64,000 nucleotides of DNA from an uncultured Oscillospiraceae bacterium (lineage in GTDB: Bacteria > Bacillota > Clostridia > Oscillospirales > Oscillospiraceae), in assembly GCA_947628805.1 (NCBI GenBank), contig CANRBG010000006.1:1-64000 (forward strand), in the 5' to 3' direction. The position numbers and the translations under genes were made by a program. Numbering within the stretch: position 1 is the first letter of the stretch; every line of letters begins with the position of its first letter. Shown in pieces: positions 20,218 to 29,273 of the stretch. The notes beneath the pieces are model-generated. The model saw nothing but the letters and a program-made list of their open reading frames with translations, ran no database searches and was not told the origin of the DNA.

Positions 20218-20955
20218 TCACTCCAAATACCAGTCCTCCAGGCGGCTTATCTGCTCCGGGCCCACGTTCAGGGCCATTTCCAGATAGGTCTGTACACTGC
20301 CGTACTCGATCTCGATGCAGTCGAAGTAATACAGCGCGTTGCGCTCGAACACCGGGAACACCTCCCCCATCAGGGCCAGTTCCTCCTCCGTTGCCCGGGC
20401 CAGGCGCATACCGTCCAGCTGCTTTTGGGCAAACTGGTTTGTGCGCAGATATTCCTCGATCACCGCCTCCCGGTCAAAGCCCAGCGCGCTCATGAGCAGC
20501 ATGCCCCCCACGCCGGTCCGGTCCTTGCCCTGGGTGCAGTGCCACAGCACCGGCGCCCCCTCCGAGGCCAGCAGCTCTTTGAAAAACCGCTCGTAGGCCC
20601 CGATGGCGTCCGGATGCAGGCTCAAGAGCTTATAAAACTCGTGGAACACCTCCCGGACCTCCCGGGGCACGGTGCTTTTGATAGGGATGATGGCCTCCAG
20701 ATCCGCCACCGGCGGGCACCAGATGTTCTCCGCGCCCGGCACGGCCCGGTCCGGGGAGCGGCGGCGCTCGTTCTTGTCCCGCATGTCGATGATCCGCTTC
20801 ACGCCCCAGTCCGCCAGACGCTCGATATCCCCGTCCGTGGCCCGGCCCAGGTGGCCGGAGCGAAACAGGACGTTGTCCTTTATCCGGGCCCCGTCCGGCC
20901 GGGTCAGGCCCCCCAGGTCCCGGACGTTCTCCATGCCTTCAAACTCGTAAAACAT
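20218..20955 (-). CDS. Tyrosine-protein phosphatase (DSP-like)
   Basis: NVRDLGGLTRPDG...VLWHCTQGKDRTGVGG. Confidence 0.9.
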   Translation of the reverse strand: MFYEFEGMENVRDLGGLTRPDGARIKDNVLFRSGHLGRATDGDIERLADWGVKRIIDMRDKNERRRSPDRAVPGAENIWCPPVADLEAIIPIKSTVPREVREVFHEFYKLLSLHPDAIGAYERFFKELLASEGAPVLWHCTQGKDRTGVGGMLLMSALGFDREAVIEEYLRTNQFAQKQLDGMRLARATEEELALMGEVFPVFERNALYYFDCIEIEYGSVQTYLEMALNVGPEQISRLEDWYLE

Positions 20956-21123
20956 TATGTACGTTCCCTTTCATAATTGAAACTGCTCGGCGGAAGTGAA
21001 TCCCGCCGGCAGGAAGTCAAAAGCCTGTCGTACAGCGGCTTTTGACTTCACGCGCGTGAATGACGCGCGGCTCGCCCTGACCGGGCTTCGCGATCTGTGC
21101 TTCTATGTACTATCCCTTTCATA
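20956..21123. repeat. Structured intergenic insert flanked by 20-bp imperfect direct repeats
   Basis: TATGTACGTTCCCTTTCATA (20956-20975) and TATGTACTATCCCTTTCATA (21104-21123), 18/20 identical; interior hairpin GAAGTCAAAAGCC (21013-21025)/GGCTTTTGACTTC (21037-21049). Confidence 0.8.
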
Positions 21124-21756
21124 GGTCTGGCACCACCGCTTCACGCAGCAGCTTTCGCATTTGGGCGAGCGGGCCGTGCACACCGCCCGGCCATGGTACA
21201 CGATCCGGTGGCAGAAATCGGAACAGCCCTCCGGCGGCAAGATAGCCCGCAGGGCCGTCTCGATCTTGGGCGGATCCTTCAGATCGTCCACCAGCCCCAG
21301 CCGGTTGGAAAGGCGGATACAGTGGGTGTCCACCACCACGCTGCCTGGCTTGCGGTACACGTCCCCCAAAATCAGGTTGGCGCTCTTCCGGCCCACGCCG
21401 GGCAGCTTCAAAAGGTCCTCCATATTGTCCGGGACGATCCCGCCAAAGTCCTCCACCAGCATCCGGGCGGCCCCCACGATGTCCCGGGCCTTGCCGTGAT
21501 AAAACCCACAGGAGCGTATGTAGGGCTCCACGTCCTCCGGCTTAGCGGCGGCCATGGTCTCCGGGTCGGGGAACCGGGCGAATAGGGCCGGAGAGATCAT
21601 GTTGACCCGCTCGTCCGTACACTGGGCCGCCAGGCGCACCTGCACCAGCAGCTCCCAAGCCCCGTTATGGTCCAGCGTGCAGTCCGCCAGGGGATACTCC
21701 GCCGCCAGGCCGTTCACGATATGCTCCACCTGTTCCGGCGTGCGCATAAAAACCAC
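21103..21756 (-). CDS. nth: Endonuclease III
   Basis: LLKLPGVGRKSANLIL...VDTHCIRLSNRLGL; C-terminal Cys cluster CTARSPKCESCCVKRWC. Confidence 0.95.
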   Translation of the reverse strand: MVFMRTPEQVEHIVNGLAAEYPLADCTLDHNGAWELLVQVRLAAQCTDERVNMISPALFARFPDPETMAAAKPEDVEPYIRSCGFYHGKARDIVGAARMLVEDFGGIVPDNMEDLLKLPGVGRKSANLILGDVYRKPGSVVVDTHCIRLSNRLGLVDDLKDPPKIETALRAILPPEGCSDFCHRIVYHGRAVCTARSPKCESCCVKRWCQTYERDST

Positions 21757-21858
21757 CTGCTTTCTCTGTCTCTACGGGAAATCTTATCACGGCCTGTTGC
21801 AAATTCCAAGGGGTTTCTATATAATTTGTATATCTTACCGATGAAAGGGAGCGCGTTT

Positions 21859-23127
21859 ATGTACCGTCCGCTGGCAGATGAATTTCGGCCCCAGACCCTG
21901 GACGAGGTGTTCGGCCAGGAGCATATCCTGGGCAAAGACGGCATGCTTCGGCGCATCGCGGCCAGCGGCCATATCCCTTGCATGATCTTTTACGGCCCCT
22001 CCGGCACCGGCAAAACCACCGTGGCCCGGATCATCGCCCAGAGCACCGACCGGCCCCTGCGCCGGCTGAACGCCACCACCGCGGGTCTTGCGGACATCAA
22101 AGCCATCATCGAGGAGCTGGACACCCTGCTGGCCCCGGAAGGAGTGCTGCTGTACCTGGACGAGATCCAGTACTTCAACAAAAAACAGCAGCAGTCCCTG
22201 CTGGACTTCATCGAAAACGGCAAGATCACCCTGATCGCCTCCACCACGGAAAACCCCTACTTCTGCGTGTTCAACGCCATCCTGTCCCGGAGCACGGTCT
22301 TTGAGTTCAAGCAGCTGGGTCCGGCCGACGTGCACAAGGCCCTGGAGCGGGTGCTGGGCCTTTTGCGGGAGCGTGACGGGGTCTCCATCTCCCTGGAGGA
22401 CGGGGTACTGGATTACATCGCCTCCGCCTGCGGGGGCGACGCCCGCAAGAGCCTGAACACCCTGGAGCTTCTCTACTCCACCGCCCTGCCGGACAAGGCC
22501 GGGACCGTTACCTTCACCATGGCGGATGCCCGGGCCGTCACCCAGCGCAGCGCCATGCGCTACGACCGGGACGGGGACGAGCATTACGACATCCTCTCGG
22601 CCCTGATGAAATCCATGCGGGGTTCGGACCCGGACGCGGCGGTGCACTATCTGGCCCGATTCCTGGAGACTGAAGACCTGCTGGGGGCCTGCCGGCGCAT
22701 ATTGTGCTCCGCCAGCGAGGACATCGGCCTGGCCTATCCCATGGCGGTGCCCATCGTAAAAGCCTGCGTGGACTCGGCCTTGCAGCTTGGTCTGCCGGAG
22801 GCCCGGCTGCCTTTGGCGGAGGCGGTGATCTTTCTCGCCACCTGCCCCAAGTCCAACACCGGCTGCATGGCCATCGACGCCGCCATCGCGGATGTGCGCG
22901 CCGGCAAGAACGGCCCCATCCCCCGGCAGCTGCAAAATGTCCACGCCGACGGCACGGGCTTTGAGCGGGAGCAGGGGTATCTCTACCCCCACAATTTCCC
23001 GAACCGCTGGGTGGACCAGCAGTATCTGCCCGACGCCATCAAGGACGCGCATTATTACGAATTCGGCGACAACAAGACCGAACAGGCCGCGAAAAAGTAT
23101 TGGGATATCATTAAGGGCAAGGGTTAA
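21859..23127 (+). CDS. rarA: Replication-associated recombination protein A (AAA ATPase)
   Basis: MYRPLADEFRPQTLDEVFGQEHILG...GPSGTGKTTVARIIA...; RBS aaaggga before ATG 21859. Confidence 0.94.
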   Translation: MYRPLADEFRPQTLDEVFGQEHILGKDGMLRRIAASGHIPCMIFYGPSGTGKTTVARIIAQSTDRPLRRLNATTAGLADIKAIIEELDTLLAPEGVLLYLDEIQYFNKKQQQSLLDFIENGKITLIASTTENPYFCVFNAILSRSTVFEFKQLGPADVHKALERVLGLLRERDGVSISLEDGVLDYIASACGGDARKSLNTLELLYSTALPDKAGTVTFTMADARAVTQRSAMRYDRDGDEHYDILSALMKSMRGSDPDAAVHYLARFLETEDLLGACRRILCSASEDIGLAYPMAVPIVKACVDSALQLGLPEARLPLAEAVIFLATCPKSNTGCMAIDAAIADVRAGKNGPIPRQLQNVHADGTGFEREQGYLYPHNFPNRWVDQQYLPDAIKDAHYYEFGDNKTEQAAKKYWDIIKGKG

Positions 23128-23468
23128 AGGATCCTGCCTTTCACCGTGGCGATGATCTCCCGGGCCCGGAGGACCTGATCCGCCCGGACGTTCAGGGTCA
23201 GCCGGGCCTGGCCCGCCGCCGCGCTGGTGCGCTCCATCACCGCCCGGGATCCCAGCACCGCCGCGTACATCTCCGCCGGGGCCACGCTGTTCATGGCGGT
23301 CAGGCCGTAGCTGGGAGCCATATCCAAAAGGGGCATGTCCGACTGCCGCTTCCGGTCCGGGGCCCGCATCTCCGTGACGGAGTACTCGATGCCGTTGCGC
23401 CTGAGACGCATCAGGGCCAGATCCGCCCCATCCCGGTCGTCAAACACCGCTGTCAGTTGGGTCGTCAT
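23124..23468 (-). CDS. Small conserved hypothetical protein
   Basis: 114-aa ORF; MTTQLTAVFDDRDGADLALMRLRRNGIEYSVTEM resembles YflT/GSP17M-like stress domains; weak. Confidence 0.6.
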   Translation of the reverse strand: MTTQLTAVFDDRDGADLALMRLRRNGIEYSVTEMRAPDRKRQSDMPLLDMAPSYGLTAMNSVAPAEMYAAVLGSRAVMERTSAAAGQARLTLNVRADQVLRAREIIATVKGRIL

Positions 23469-23525
23469 CCGATCACCTCACAAAGCTTCCCTACTAGATT
23501 GCCCCAGAACCAGGAGGTTATACCC

Positions 23526-24410
23526 ATGCGCTACGAGGGAGATATCTATCGCCCGCCCGGGGAGTGGAAGAGCTATCTGCTCCAATGCACCGTAGGCTGC
23601 TCCAACAACACCTGCACCTTCTGCTCCATGTATAAATCCAAGCGCTACCACACCCGGCCCCTGGCCGACGTTCTGGAGGACATCCAAATGGCGCAAAATA
23701 CCTTTTACCGGGACACGGAGACAGTATTTTTGTGCGACGGCGACGCCATCGACCTGCCGGCGGAGTACCTTTTTGCGGTGCTGGACGCGCTGTATAAGGC
23801 TTTCCCCCGGCTGCGGCGGGTGACCACCTACGCCGGGCCCCTGTCCACGTTGCGCAAGAGCCCACAGGAGCTGCGGGCCATCCGGCAGGCGGGATTGCAG
23901 CGGGCCTATCTTGGCGTGGAGACCGGGGACGACGCGCTGCTGCGCCATGTGAAAAAGGGCGTGGGCGCGGATGGCATGCTCCGGGCCGGCCAGGCCCTGG
24001 TGGAGGCGGGCTTCGACCTGTGGGCCATCGTGATCACAGGCCTGGAGGGCGGCGGCCGGGAGGCATTGGAGAAAAACGCGGCCCTCACCGCCAAGATGGT
24101 CAACGAAATGAAGCCGAAGCACCTGTCCTCCATGACCCTGATGCCCATCGAGGGCACGCCCCTTTATGAAGAGGTCCGCCGGGGCGAGCTCACCTTGCAG
24201 ACTCCCTTTGAGAGCCTTTTGGAGGTCCGGGAACTGGTCCGGCAGATCGAGCTATCCGGTCTGCACTATACCTCAAACCACGCCTCCAACTACCTGCCGG
24301 TCAAGGGCACGCTGAAGGAGGACCGGGCGCGCATTTTGGCCCAGCTGGATGAAGTCATCGCCGCCCGGGACCCGTCCCTGCTGCGGGACGACGTATACAG
24401 GAGGCTTTGA
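23526..24410 (+). CDS. Radical SAM protein
   Basis: QCTVGCSNNTCTFCSMYKSKRYHTRPL...YLGVETGDDALLRHVKKG. Confidence 0.93.
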   Translation: MRYEGDIYRPPGEWKSYLLQCTVGCSNNTCTFCSMYKSKRYHTRPLADVLEDIQMAQNTFYRDTETVFLCDGDAIDLPAEYLFAVLDALYKAFPRLRRVTTYAGPLSTLRKSPQELRAIRQAGLQRAYLGVETGDDALLRHVKKGVGADGMLRAGQALVEAGFDLWAIVITGLEGGGREALEKNAALTAKMVNEMKPKHLSSMTLMPIEGTPLYEEVRRGELTLQTPFESLLEVRELVRQIELSGLHYTSNHASNYLPVKGTLKEDRARILAQLDEVIAARDPSLLRDDVYRRL

Positions 24411-25069
24411 TGGACGCTGCCATTTCGCGTGACCTGCAAATTTTGTGGGACTATATGCGCCTGGACATGACGCCGGGCCCGGCGGACGTGATCGCGGGCT
24501 TTGGCTGCTACGACGAGCTGATCCCCCTCCGGGCGGCGGAGCTGTACCAGGCGGGGCTGGCCCCGGCGGTGGTGTTCTCTGGGGGCCTGGGCCGCAATAC
24601 CGACAGGCTTTGGACCGGCTCCGAGGCGGAGCGGTTCGCCGCCATCGCCGTAAAAGCGGGGGTGCCGGCGGAGGCCATCATATTGGAGACCCGCTCCGCC
24701 AACGCGGCGGAGAATTACCTGTTCACCAAAAAGCTCCTGGCGGACCGGGGCATGTGCCCGGACCGGGTCCTGGCAGTGCACAAGCCCTATATGGAGCGGC
24801 GGGTCATGGCAGCCGTGGCCGTGTACTGGCCGGAGGCAACGTTCACCGTCACCTCCCCCCGGGTCACCGTAGCGGAGCACATGAAAGCCGCCGAGGCGGT
24901 GGGCATGACGGAGCGGGGCGTGATCGAGACGCTGGTGGGCGACGTGCAGCGCATGGAGCTTTACGCCCAAAAGGGCTGGCAGATACCCCAGCCCATCCCC
25001 GAAGACGTCCGTGCGGCCTACGACCGTCTGGTATCCGCCGGCTACACCGGACAGTTGGTCCGCTCGTGA
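24407..25069 (+). CDS. YdcF/SanA-like DUF218 protein
   Basis: AVVFSGGLGRNTDRLW...ILETRSANAAENYLFTKKLL...; ATGA overlap with radical SAM gene. Confidence 0.85.
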   Translation: MMDAAISRDLQILWDYMRLDMTPGPADVIAGFGCYDELIPLRAAELYQAGLAPAVVFSGGLGRNTDRLWTGSEAERFAAIAVKAGVPAEAIILETRSANAAENYLFTKKLLADRGMCPDRVLAVHKPYMERRVMAAVAVYWPEATFTVTSPRVTVAEHMKAAEAVGMTERGVIETLVGDVQRMELYAQKGWQIPQPIPEDVRAAYDRLVSAGYTGQLVRS

Positions 25070-25089
25070 TCCCATCGGCACAAAATTGC

Positions 25090-25127
25090 AAAAGCCCTGT
25101 TCGGAAAAAACCGAACAGGGCTTTTTT
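25090..25127 (+). terminator. Rho-independent terminator
   Basis: AAAAGCCCTGTTCGG-aaaaaa-CCGAACAGGGCTTTTTT. Confidence 0.93.
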
Positions 25128-25198
25128 GATCCTCTTTTCTGACGTTTTCCTCTTGACACCTGCAGTCTGATACTGGGCGGGACCCATCTATTATTCTC

Positions 25199-25894
25199 TC
25201 ATTTTACGATCGGGTCCCTGTCCTCATAGGGGTGATAAAACCGCCGCCCACCGACGGTCACATACGCGCCGTTGCTAGAGGGATATGTAGCCGCCCGGAT
25301 ACGACGACCGATCTCAGTCTCATCGTCCCTGTCCGGGTCGATCTCGAACAGCGCATACATCTCCTTTCTGGTAAAAGGTTTACGCAACCACCTCTCCCGA
25401 GACACTGGCAGTGGATCATCAGCAGCTATGTAGGCCATGATCCTTTCAAAGCAAAACAACAGATGATTCATAGATTTGAGCTTCATGGTTTCCACGGTCT
25501 CAAAGGGCGAGACGTCAAAGTAGGATGTCATAACAATGTCTCCTGTGTCCACCGTCTCCCGCATGTGATGCACTGTAACGCCGTATCGTTTGGCCCCTTC
25601 ATAGAGCGCGAAATTGTAGCAGCCCGTCCCTGGATATGCCGGTGGCCCCGGATGAAAATTTAGCGCCGCCTTCTGCGCCGCAGCCAGCAGTGGTTGGGGG
25701 ACGATCCACGGTGAGACAAAGGAGATAACGTATTGTGGTTCATACCAGCGCAGCTCGTCATTCAGCCAATCACCAACGCTCCCCCGTACAGAAAGGACTT
25801 CTTCTTCCGCAAAATAGCTTTTCAAAATCGCCTCTGCATAGTCACAGAAAACATTCTCCCTTTTCGAGAGCATCAGTATCTTCAGCCCGTCCAT
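25199..25894 (-). CDS. Stand-alone formyltransferase-family protein (Fmt/ArnA-like fold)
   Basis: MDGLKILMLSKRENVFCDY...AALNFHPGPPAYPGTGCYNFALYEGAKRYGVTVHHMRETVDTGDIV. Confidence 0.82.
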   Translation of the reverse strand: MDGLKILMLSKRENVFCDYAEAILKSYFAEEEVLSVRGSVGDWLNDELRWYEPQYVISFVSPWIVPQPLLAAAQKAALNFHPGPPAYPGTGCYNFALYEGAKRYGVTVHHMRETVDTGDIVMTSYFDVSPFETVETMKLKSMNHLLFCFERIMAYIAADDPLPVSRERWLRKPFTRKEMYALFEIDPDRDDETEIGRRIRAATYPSSNGAYVTVGGRRFYHPYEDRDPIVK

Positions 25895-26013
25895 GGCCCA
25901 CCTCCACACGCGCATGCAACGTGATTTTCTACAGATTATAGCCCGAATACGGGCAATTGTCAATATACGTATATGAAAATATCCTAGGTGCAAAGCTACC
26001 TGGGGGACTTTGC

Positions 26014-26214
26014 ATGATTGTATATAACAGGCTGTGGATAACCATTCGAGAGAAAAACTTTTCCCAGTACAAACTGATGAAGGACTATGGTATCAGCAGC
26101 GGTCAGCTGGATCGGCTACGAAAAAACGAAAACGTCAGCACCTACACTCTTTCCCAACTCTGCCGGATCCTCCACTGCCGCTTAGAGGATATCGCAGAAT
26201 ATATCGATGACTGA
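26014..26214 (+). CDS. XRE-family HTH regulator
   Basis: MIVYNRLWITIREKNFSQYKLMKDYGISSGQLDRLRKNENVSTYTLSQLCRILHCRLEDIAEYIDD. Confidence 0.85.
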   Translation: MIVYNRLWITIREKNFSQYKLMKDYGISSGQLDRLRKNENVSTYTLSQLCRILHCRLEDIAEYIDD

Positions 26215-26245
26215 GTACCCATCTGTATTTTGCAGATGGGTACTC
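26213..26245. terminator. Hairpin downstream of XRE gene
   Basis: GAGTACCCATCTG-tattttg-CAGATGGGTACTC perfect 13-bp stem; no strong T tract. Confidence 0.6.
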
Positions 26246-26311
26246 AACACAGACGCAGAATCGTCTCATAATGTAAAAATCGGCCCGGAGCATTTGCTTC
26301 GGTCCGATTAT

Positions 26312-26794
26312 TCATTCGATCTTTTGGATGTTCACGACCTCGCCTATGTAGATGGTGTGAGGCGGCTCCGCTTGGTAATAATCCTCCGCCACGTCCGCCG
26401 GGACGGCGGACACGTCAAAATCATGGGCATATATCTTTCGGCACAGCAGCGTCACGCTGGCCTCCCGGAAAGTCACGGCCTGGTCCGGATATACCGGCGT
26501 CAGGCCCGCCGCGGCCACCTTATCCTCATCCCGGCCCGAGTGGGAGCCCAGATACCCCAAGGCCTTTTTATACGCCGCCGGGAAAAAGCTCACGGTGAAC
26601 CAGTCGTTTTTCTCCATAAACTCATGGGTGTACCGGTTCTTTTTCACGTAAACTGTAGCGGCGGGCCGGCCCCAAAGGGTCCCCAGGCCGCCCCAGCCGA
26701 TGGTCATGGTATTGTAGTCCCCCCGGACCCCGGCGGTCACCAGGGCCCAGTCGTCCGCAAACGCCTTGAACACATTTACATTGAAATCTTCCAT
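26312..26794 (-). CDS. Flavin reductase-like FMN-binding protein
   Basis: DWALVTAGVRGDYNTMTIGWGGLGTLWGRPAATVYVKKNRYTHEFMEKNDWFTVSFF. Confidence 0.85.
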   Translation of the reverse strand: MEDFNVNVFKAFADDWALVTAGVRGDYNTMTIGWGGLGTLWGRPAATVYVKKNRYTHEFMEKNDWFTVSFFPAAYKKALGYLGSHSGRDEDKVAAAGLTPVYPDQAVTFREASVTLLCRKIYAHDFDVSAVPADVAEDYYQAEPPHTIYIGEVVNIQKIE

Positions 26795-26808
26795 CTCATG
26801 ACTCCTTC

Positions 26809-27318
26809 TCAATACGGGCTGATCTCCATGGTGTCGTCGTCCGTGCCCTTTTCGATGGCGCGGATCTGGGCCCAGTAGCCGCCCCGGTCCCCCACCTGCA
26901 CAAACACCCGGTCACCGACCTTGTGGCCCAGCACCGCCTGGCCCACCGGGGACTCCTTGCTGATGCGGCCCTTGGCCGGGTCCTGCCGCAGGGTGGTCAC
27001 CAGGGTGATGGTCTCCTCCTCGTTCTCGTCCTCCATGAACAGCGTCACCTTGTCGAAAAGGCCCGCCTCGTCCTGGCCAGACCGGGCCTCGATCACCACC
27101 GCCGTGGCGATCATCCGCTTCAGGTACCGGATGCGGCTCTCATTTTTATTTTTGGCCTGCTTGGCGGCCTTATACTCAAAGTTCTCCGACAGGTCCCCGA
27201 AGGCCCGGGCGGTCTGCACGTCCTCAATGAGCTTGGGGCGCAGCTCCGTCTCCCGGTAGTCGATCTCCTGCTGTATCTTGCGGATGTCCACCGCCGTCAA
27301 TTCGTCGTGCATATGCAT
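26809..27318 (-). CDS. Transcription elongation factor GreA/GreB family
   Basis: DVQTARAFGDLSENFEYKAAKQAKNKNESRIRYLKRMI...ESPVGQAVLGHKVGDRV. Start 27318 or 27312. Confidence 0.9.
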   Translation of the reverse strand: MHMHDELTAVDIRKIQQEIDYRETELRPKLIEDVQTARAFGDLSENFEYKAAKQAKNKNESRIRYLKRMIATAVVIEARSGQDEAGLFDKVTLFMEDENEEETITLVTTLRQDPAKGRISKESPVGQAVLGHKVGDRVFVQVGDRGGYWAQIRAIEKGTDDDTMEISPY

Positions 27319-27411
27319 CCCTCCGCCGGCTACTGTAGTCCAATCCTCCAAAAAAGTCAATCGCTTCGGAAAAGGTTTTCCCCGCCGGGCCAATTGTGCT
27401 ATACTGGCCCC

Positions 27412-28650
27412 ATGGACAAGGATTTTCTCCAATTTTATACCGCCACGCCCAAGTTCACCCACGCCCCCGGTCTGGACGTGATGGCCGCCCTGTGCGCCCG
27501 GCTGGGCGACCCCCAGCGGTCTCTTCGGTGCGTACACATCGCCGGCACCAACGGCAAGGGCTCCTGCGCCGCCATGGTCTGCGCCATGCTCCGGGCGGCG
27601 GGCTATAAGACGGGACTGTACACCTCCCCGGATCTGACCGGTCCCTGGGAGAGGATCAAAGTGGATGGAGTTGACATAACTCTTCCCGATTTTGCCGCCG
27701 TCACCGCCCGGGTCAAGGCGGCCTGCGCCGGGCTGCCAGAGCCGTCCTATTTTGAAAAGCTCACCGCCGCGGCCTTTTTGTATTTTGCCGAACGCCGCTG
27801 CGACTATGTGGTGCTGGAGACCGGCCTGGGGGGCCGACTGGACGCCACCAATATCGTCGAAAAGCCCGCCGTGTCTGTGATCATGCCCATCGGCCTGGAC
27901 CACACTGACCTGCTGGGCAGCACCCTGGAGGCCATCGCCGGGGAAAAAGCGGGCATCGTCAAGCCCGGCTGTCCCGTGGTATGCGCGGTGCAGCCGCATT
28001 CGGCGGAGGCGGTGATCCGGGCCCGGTGTGAGGCCGTGGGCTCGCCGTTACATAAGATTGACATAAATGTTATCCATCCTCTTGCCCACGGCCTGGCCGG
28101 CCAGCGGTTCGCCTACGGGGATATGGAGGACATATCCCTGTCCCTGCTGGGCCGGCACCAGGTAGAGAACGCCTGCGCCGCCATCGAGGCGGGGCGGGTG
28201 CTGGGCCTTTCCGAGGCAGATATCCGCGCCGGGCTGGCCGGGGCTCAGTGGCCCTGCCGGTTCGAGTATGTCCTCGGCGCGCCCCCCTTTATCCTGGACG
28301 GGGCCCACAACGGCCACGGGGCGGCGGCCCTGGCGGCGGGGCTGAAAGAATACTTCCCCGGAGAGCGGTTCACCATACTGATGGGAGTCATGCGGGACAA
28401 GCCCTGGCGGGAAATGCTGGAGATTTTATCACCCCTGGCGGCCCGGTTCGTGTGCGTGGCCCCGGAGGGCCCCCGGGCTCTGCCGGCGGGGGAGCTGGCG
28501 GCGGCGGTGGCCGCCCGGGGCGTCCCGGCGGAGGCGGCGGAGAGTCTGAATGAGGCTCTGGCCCTGTGCCGGGCCCACAGCGAGCCGGTCTGCGCCTGCG
28601 GGTCCCTTTACTACATCGGGTATCTGCGGAAAATGCTGAAAGGAGCGTAA
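27412..28650 (+). CDS. folC: Folylpolyglutamate/dihydrofolate synthase
   Basis: CVHIAGTNGKGSCAAMVCAMLRAAGYKTGLYTSP...VILDGAHNGHGAAALA-type motif. Confidence 0.93.
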   Translation: MDKDFLQFYTATPKFTHAPGLDVMAALCARLGDPQRSLRCVHIAGTNGKGSCAAMVCAMLRAAGYKTGLYTSPDLTGPWERIKVDGVDITLPDFAAVTARVKAACAGLPEPSYFEKLTAAAFLYFAERRCDYVVLETGLGGRLDATNIVEKPAVSVIMPIGLDHTDLLGSTLEAIAGEKAGIVKPGCPVVCAVQPHSAEAVIRARCEAVGSPLHKIDINVIHPLAHGLAGQRFAYGDMEDISLSLLGRHQVENACAAIEAGRVLGLSEADIRAGLAGAQWPCRFEYVLGAPPFILDGAHNGHGAAALAAGLKEYFPGERFTILMGVMRDKPWREMLEILSPLAARFVCVAPEGPRALPAGELAAAVAARGVPAEAAESLNEALALCRAHSEPVCACGSLYYIGYLRKMLKGA

Positions 28651-28655
28651 CAGCC

Positions 28656-29273
28656 ATGGAGATGAAAGACATGACCCTGGCGGCGTTCACGCAGGCTCTT
28701 GGCTCCAAGGCCGCCGTCCCCGGCGGAGGCGGCGCGTCGGCCCTGGCGGGGGCTCTGGGGGCCGCTCTGGGGGCCATGGTGGGCGAGCTGACACTGGGCA
28801 AGCCCAAGTACGCCGCCGTGGAAGGCGAGATGCAACCCCTGACAGATCGGGCCAAGGCCCTTTCCCGGGAGCTGCTGGCCCTGGCGGACGCGGACGCGGA
28901 GGCATTTTTGCCTCTCAGCCGGGCCTATGGCATCCCCCGGGACGACCCGGGTCGGCCGGCGGAGATGGAGCGGTGTCTGCGTCTGGCTGCGGAGCCGCCG
29001 CTGCGGATGGTCCGGCTGTGCTGCCAGGCCATCGAGCTCATGGAGGGCTTCGCCGCCATGGGCAGCGCGCTGGCCGTATCCGACGCCGCCGCCGGCGCGG
29101 TCCTCTGCCGGGGGGCCCTGTACGGCGCGGCGGTGAATGTGAAAGTGAACACCAAGGCCATGACAGACCGGGCCTATGCCGGGCGGGTCAACGGCGAGGT
29201 GGACCGGCTGACGGAGGCATACGGGAAGCGGGCCGAGAAGGTCTATGCGGATATCTGCGGGAGGTATTGCTGA
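28656..29273 (+). CDS. Formiminotransferase-cyclodeaminase-like / methenyl-THF cyclohydrolase
   Basis: MTLAAFTQALGSKAAVPGGGGASALAGALGAALGAMVGELTLGKPKY. Confidence 0.9.
   Translation: MEMKDMTLAAFTQALGSKAAVPGGGGASALAGALGAALGAMVGELTLGKPKYAAVEGEMQPLTDRAKALSRELLALADADAEAFLPLSRAYGIPRDDPGRPAEMERCLRLAAEPPLRMVRLCCQAIELMEGFAAMGSALAVSDAAAGAVLCRGALYGAAVNVKVNTKAMTDRAYAGRVNGEVDRLTEAYGKRAEKVYADICGRYC

Noticed and set aside
16090-20495. 741-aa and 825-aa + strand ORFs opposite the YhgE/MMPL genes
   Set aside because: Shadow ORFs; no domain signal.
26809-27999. 396-aa version of the GreA-type protein
   Set aside because: Upstream part is antisense to folC; the genuine start is at 27318 or 27312.
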